Shown here piece after piece: positions 6,310 through 9,562 of a DNA stretch of 9,562 bases (position 1 is the stretch's first letter; every line of letters begins with the position of its first letter). This DNA is from Halothece sp. MAG (lineage in GTDB: Bacteria; Cyanobacteriota; Cyanobacteriia; Cyanobacteriales; Rubidibacteraceae): contig JAHEOB010000344.1 of assembly GCA_018610095.1 (NCBI GenBank), positions 1 to 9,562 on the forward strand, given 5' to 3'. Below the pieces are notes generated by a model, which made no database searches, was not told the origin of the DNA, and worked only from the letters and a program-made list of their open reading frames with translations. The translations under genes and the position numbers were made by a program.

Positions 6310-6909
6310 TTAGAGCTTTTCGCCACTTAGGATAAAAATGGGATCAACCGCAGCAAACACTTGCATCGGGCCACGAGTTTCTAGGCGATTCACTGAGGAT
6401 TGGACCACTTCAATATTACGAGCCTGTAACTTGGAAAAGCCTTCCGAGAGGCGATATAAACTTTCTAAATTATTCGCGATCGCGACGACACGACCTTGGG
6501 GTTGTAAGTATCCCCAAACCTGTTCCAGAGTTTTATGAACATCTCGTCCCCCTTCTAAGCAGACTCGGTGAGGAGTTTTGGGTAATTGTTCTAAACAATG
6601 GGGGGCAATGCCTTGAATCACCTGTACATTTTTTACCCCAAACCGCATGCAATTATGACGAATTAAATCCACAACTTCTTCATCTCGCTCGACTGCATAA
6701 ATTTGAGCGTCTGGACATAATAACCCTGACTCCACAGGAATCGTGCCTGTTCCTGCCCCAATATCCCAAACCACCGAATGTTGCTCCAAGCGTAAATACG
6801 ACAGCAATAACAGTCGAACTTCACGCTTAGTCAGGGGAATGCCTGGCAGGCGTTCAAATAAATCATCAGGAATACCAGGGCTGTTATAGGGCCAAATCGA
6901 AGAAGGCAT
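6310..6909 (-). CDS. cbiT: CbiT, precorrin-6Y/cobalt-precorrin C15-methyltransferase (decarboxylating)
   Basis: A 199-residue SAM-dependent methyltransferase of corrin ring synthesis. It methylates C15 and decarboxylates the C12 acetate side chain on the way to cobalamin. The N-terminal 'PGIPDDLFERLPGIPLTKREVR' (positions 11-32) is the CbiT/CobL signature; the 'T.REVR' segment leads into the first helix. SAM motif I is D49-IGAGTG (49-55), and the acidic residue after strand 2 is E74 in YAVERDEE. The length fits a free-standing CbiT rather than the CbiE-CbiT fusion (CobL). An in-frame TAA nine codons upstream of the ATG at 6909, with no alternative start between, fixes the start; no clear Shine-Dalgarno site is visible. 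It is divergent from the permease gene and upstream of cph2 on the same strand. No other corrin gene lies in the window. A HIP1 octamer sits inside it. Confidence 0.9.
   Translation of the reverse strand: MPSSIWPYNSPGIPDDLFERLPGIPLTKREVRLLLLSYLRLEQHSVVWDIGAGTGTIPVESGLLCPDAQIYAVERDEEVVDLIRHNCMRFGVKNVQVIQGIAPHCLEQLPKTPHRVCLEGGRDVHKTLEQVWGYLQPQGRVVAIANNLESLYRLSEGFSKLQARNIEVVQSSVNRLETRGPMQVFAAVDPIFILSGEKL
6476..6483. repeat. HIP1 octamer GCGATCGC
   Basis: Inside cbiT; part of the 12-bp palindrome TCGCGATCGCGA (6474-6485). Confidence 0.9.
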
Positions 6910-6990
6910 AAAGTGAGCCAGCAGGAGTACAGGTTATGCAAACTAAACACATCAATATGTTATTGTACTGGTTATTGTCTCCAATTGGCT

Positions 6991-6999
6991 TGTTATCCT
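6991..6999 (+). promoter_or_regulatory. Possible extended -10 promoter for the permease gene
   Basis: TGTTATCCT has a TG motif one base before TATCCT, as in extended -10 promoters. It lies 30 bp before the permease ATG. TTGTCT (6975-6980) is only 13 bp upstream, too near to be a proper -35. A divergent promoter for cbiT must lie in the same 119-bp gap, but I see no convincing pair for it. Confidence 0.25.
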
Positions 7000-7028
7000 A
7001 GAAAGAACCTACTTTTGGATGATCTTTC

Positions 7029-8135
7029 ATGAATTGGTGGCGCAAACTGAAAAAGAATGGCTTAGCTCGCTTTGGTGCATCGCTATTACTCGTTTTTTAT
7101 TTGGTTGTCATTGCAGCCGACTTTGTTGCCCCCTACAGTCCTTATAATTCCCACCCCAGTGGTTCATTATTACCCCCCACCGAAATTTATTGGCATGATC
7201 AACAAACAGGAGAGTGGATTGGCCCCCATGTTTATCCTACTCAGCAAGGGGAAACGGATTTAGAGACAGGGGAGCGAGCCTTAGAAGTTGATTTTGACCA
7301 ACCTTCTCCCTTAACCCTATTTGCCCCTGGGCCTTCCTATCGGATTTTTGCCATTAGTATCCCCCTACCACCGAGTTTTGAAACAAAACAAATTTTCCCT
7401 GGTTGGCAAGTGAATCGCCATTTATTTGGTACAACTGGGCCGGGTAATATTCATTTATTGGGAACGGATGAACAAGGGCGTGATCAATTTTCCCGTCTGG
7501 TTCATGGCGGAAGAATTAGTTTATTTATCGGTTTATTTGGCATTGCCATTTCCTTCCCCTTGGGGATGTTTTTTGGTGGGATTTCGGGCTATTTTGGGGG
7601 TTGGATTGACGCGGTAATTATGCGTTTAGTGGAAGTTTTAATGACAATCCCCACGATTTATTTATTAGTGGCTTTAGCAGCCGTATTACCGCCCACCTTA
7701 AGCAGTACGCAACGATTTATTTTAATTGTCGTGATTACCTCTTTAGTTAGTTGGTCAGGGTTAGCGAGGGTCATTCGGGGAGAAGTCTTATCGATTAAAC
7801 AACGGGAATTTGTCGAAGCTGCCCAAGTCATGGGAGGTAATTCCTTTTATATTATTGTTCGTCACATTTTACCGCAAACCGCAACTTATATTATTATCTC
7901 TGCAACTCTTTCCATTCCCAGTTTTATTCTCGCGGAATCCGTGTTAAGTTTAATTGGATTAGGGATTCAAGAACCTGATCCCTCTTGGGGAAATTTACTG
8001 TCAGTTGCCACCAATGCCTCTATTTTAGTATTGCAACCTTGGTTAGTTTGGCCGCCAGCCATTATGATTGTCTTGACTGTCCTTGCCTTTAACTTATTAG
8101 GAGATGGTTTAAGGGATGCCCTTGATCCACGGTAG
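7029..8135 (+). CDS. OppC/DppC-type ABC transporter permease
   Basis: Inner-membrane permease subunit of the peptide/nickel (Opp/Dpp) ABC importer family. The 368 residues comprise an N-terminal membrane helix (about 14-34), a long hydrophilic segment (about 35-160), then five hydrophobic helices (about 163-186, 203-222, 229-247, 283-305, 340-358). Family marks are LLGTDEQGRDQFSRLVHGGR (143-162), just before helix 2, and the EAA loop, EAAQVMGG with later LP (263-282), which docks the ATPase. It is longer than E. coli OppC (about 302) because of the segment between helix 1 and the LLGTD motif, a feature also seen in YejE-type members. GGA (7017-7019) lies 9 nt before the ATG. No OppA, OppB, OppD or OppF gene is in the window, so it is either an isolated subunit or the system is scattered. 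The substrate cannot be told. It precedes sppA by 18 bp and is probably co-transcribed with it. Confidence 0.9.
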   Translation: MNWWRKLKKNGLARFGASLLLVFYLVVIAADFVAPYSPYNSHPSGSLLPPTEIYWHDQQTGEWIGPHVYPTQQGETDLETGERALEVDFDQPSPLTLFAPGPSYRIFAISIPLPPSFETKQIFPGWQVNRHLFGTTGPGNIHLLGTDEQGRDQFSRLVHGGRISLFIGLFGIAISFPLGMFFGGISGYFGGWIDAVIMRLVEVLMTIPTIYLLVALAAVLPPTLSSTQRFILIVVITSLVSWSGLARVIRGEVLSIKQREFVEAAQVMGGNSFYIIVRHILPQTATYIIISATLSIPSFILAESVLSLIGLGIQEPDPSWGNLLSVATNASILVLQPWLVWPPAIMIVLTVLAFNLLGDGLRDALDPR

Positions 8136-8153
8136 AAATCGAGTTAATCAGTT

Positions 8154-9562
8154 ATGCGTAATTTTTTAAAGCAAGTTTTTGCCAGCTTAATTGGAAGTTG
8201 TGCCGGTTTAGTCTTATTTTCAGCTTTAGGAACAGGCACATTAATTTTATTCTTTGTCGCACTTGCATCCCGTCTGGATTTTAGTGAAGAAAAAAAGCAA
8301 ATTGAATCAGATTCAGTTCTAGTTTTTGATTTATCCCAACCCATTCAAGATCGACAACCGCCACTTAATTTTACTGATGCGTTATTAGAATCGGAAAATC
8401 GCCCTAGAAGTGTACGACAAGTGGTACAAACAATTGAACAAGCTCGTAAAGATGACAGTATCTCAGGCATTTTAATTGATGGCAGTAACGGCGTGAGTAC
8501 TTCCGGATATGCCGTTTTAAAAGAAGTTCGAGATGCCCTGTTAAAGTTTCAAGACAGTGATAAAGAAATTTTTGCCTATGGCTTGAATTGGAGTAAACGG
8601 GGATACTACCTTGCTTCGGTCGCTGATCAGATTTTCTTAAATCCCATGGGCAATTTGCAAATGGATGGGTTACGCACGGAACAAACCTTTTTTGCTGGGG
8701 CTTTTGATCAATTTGGAGTGGGCATTGATATTGTTCGGCAAGGGGATTATAAATCCGCCGTTGAACCGTTCACGCGACAAGATTTAAGTGAAGAAAATGA
8801 AGAACAATTAAATGCTTTGTTAGGGGATATTTGGCAGGAATTTTTAACTGGCATTGAACAACAGCGCAACATCAGTTCCCAACAATTGCAGGAGATTGCA
8901 GATACCCAAGGTATTTTATTAGCCCAACAGGCAAAACAAGCAGGGTTAGTGGATAAAGTAGCCTATCGCGATCAAGTGAGTGATGAATTAAAAAATCTTG
9001 CAGGAAAAGATGAGCAGGCTAATTCCTTTCCCCAAATCTCTGTCAATCGTTATCGTAGTATGAATGAGACTGAAAGTAGCTCTTCTGGGGGAGAAATTGC
9101 CCTTCTCTATGGCCAAGGCAATATTGTAACCGGTAAAGGAACGCCAGATAATATCGGCAGTGAGCGATTTGCGAAACAAATTCAACAATTGCGAGAGGAT
9201 GAAGATGTGGAAGCGGTGGTGTTTCGTATTAATAGCCCTGGGGGAAGTGCCACCGCCTCTGATGTGATATTGCGAGAATTGCAGTTAACTCAGCAAGAAA
9301 AACCAGTGATTGTCTCTATGGGAAATACTGCTGCCTCAGGGGGATATTGGTTAGCTTTAGGAAGCGATCAAATTTTTGCCCAACCCACGACTATTACGGG
9401 TTCCATTGGGGTATTTGGAATTTTCCCCAATATTCAAGAACTGGCAAACGAAAACGGCATTACTTGGGATGAAGTTGCTACTGGAGAACTATCTGGGTTG
9501 ACAACCATTTCTCGTCCTAAAACGGATCAAGAATTAGCCATTTTGGAACAGTTCGTGGATCA
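8154..9562 (+). CDS. sppA: SppA signal peptide peptidase (protease IV), 3' end outside window
   Basis: Membrane-anchored serine protease that degrades cleaved signal peptides. The frame is open from ATG 8154 to the right edge (469 full codons); against about 610-618 residues for the 67-kDa form, roughly 140 C-terminal residues are missing. An N-terminal hydrophobic helix (about 12-38) anchors it. The general base is K200 in YKSAVEPF (199-206) in the first repeat, and the nucleophile is S395 in ASGGYW (394-399) in the second. Their spacing (195) is close to that of E. coli SppA (K209, S409). The INSPGGSATAS block before the serine is also typical. No strong Shine-Dalgarno site is visible in the 18 bp after the permease stop, suggesting translational linkage or a weak site. 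In Synechocystis, an SppA1 of this family is implicated in acclimation to light and phycobilisome turnover (known from the literature, not shown here). Confidence 0.95.
   Translation, partial: MRNFLKQVFASLIGSCAGLVLFSALGTGTLILFFVALASRLDFSEEKKQIESDSVLVFDLSQPIQDRQPPLNFTDALLESENRPRSVRQVVQTIEQARKDDSISGILIDGSNGVSTSGYAVLKEVRDALLKFQDSDKEIFAYGLNWSKRGYYLASVADQIFLNPMGNLQMDGLRTEQTFFAGAFDQFGVGIDIVRQGDYKSAVEPFTRQDLSEENEEQLNALLGDIWQEFLTGIEQQRNISSQQLQEIADTQGILLAQQAKQAGLVDKVAYRDQVSDELKNLAGKDEQANSFPQISVNRYRSMNETESSSSGGEIALLYGQGNIVTGKGTPDNIGSERFAKQIQQLREDEDVEAVVFRINSPGGSATASDVILRELQLTQQEKPVIVSMGNTAASGGYWLALGSDQIFAQPTTITGSIGVFGIFPNIQELANENGITWDEVATGELSGLTTISRPKTDQELAILEQFVD

Noticed and set aside
2553..6483. HIP1 octamers as operators of cph2 or cbiT
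   Set aside because: They lie inside coding sequence and are the general cyanobacterial repeat, so a gene-specific role is not supported.
6910..7028. A cobalamin riboswitch before cbiT
   Set aside because: The gap is only 119 bp and I find no B12-box-like GCCACTG or multi-stem layout on the minus strand.
6910..7028. An NtcA site (GTA-N8-TAC) in the divergent gap
   Set aside because: The GTAC-containing stretches do not have a TAC at the required spacing.
8144..8344. Minus-strand frames opposite sppA (also 8988-9188)
   Set aside because: Both are short shadows opposite the continuous SppA frame, which has its catalytic residues in place.

Overview
The window looks like unicellular-type cyanobacterial DNA of moderate-to-low GC. 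Evidence is five copies of the HIP1 octamer GCGATCGC in 9.6 kb (far above chance), a Cph2-type phytochrome/cyanobacteriochrome c-di-GMP protein, a DUF2996-like protein (a family I know from cyanobacteria and their plastid relatives) and a cyanobacterial-style SppA. I cannot fix the genus from sequence alone. No rRNA, tRNA, CRISPR array, insertion sequence or phage gene was seen; this is ordinary chromosomal core and near-core DNA.

Layout. Positions 1-239 (+) hold the 3' end of a gene entering from the left, resembling the C-terminal helix-turn-helix segment of cyanobacterial DUF4388/PatA-like proteins. A hairpin terminator (248-280) runs directly into a good sigma70-type promoter (279-307) that drives threonine synthase thrC (344-1639). 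A CysO-like MoaD/ThiS-family sulfur carrier ending in Gly-Gly (1722-1997) and a DUF2996-like protein (2024-2482) follow on the same strand, closed by an intrinsic terminator (2503-2536). On the minus strand lies a 1210-residue Cph2-like photoreceptor (2535-6167), preceded in its own reading direction by cbiT (6310-6909). A 119-bp divergent region separates cbiT from a plus-strand pair: an OppC/DppC-type permease (7029-8135) and the SppA signal peptide peptidase (from 8154, running off the right end).

How the genes fit together. The thrC-cysO pair joins an O-phosphohomoserine-using PLP enzyme to a protein that could carry a thiocarboxylate, suggesting a sulfur-amino-acid link beside threonine synthesis. 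The Cph2-like protein carries two candidate bilin-binding modules: a phytochrome-like GAF1 with Cys116 and a PHY-like tongue in GAF2, and a DXCF cyanobacteriochrome GAF3 with Cys938 and Cys966. It has one intact EAL phosphodiesterase, one degenerate GGDEF (SGDQF) and one intact GGDEF (GGEEF) without an inhibitory RxxD site. This reads as a two-colour light switch that degrades or makes c-di-GMP. The permease and SppA both concern peptides at the cytoplasmic membrane and are only 18 bp apart.

Nothing here is clearly a wholly new system. The best leads are the thrC-cysO pairing, the detailed wiring of the Cph2-like protein, and a possible pair of mutually exclusive hairpins in the cbiT-cph2 gap.
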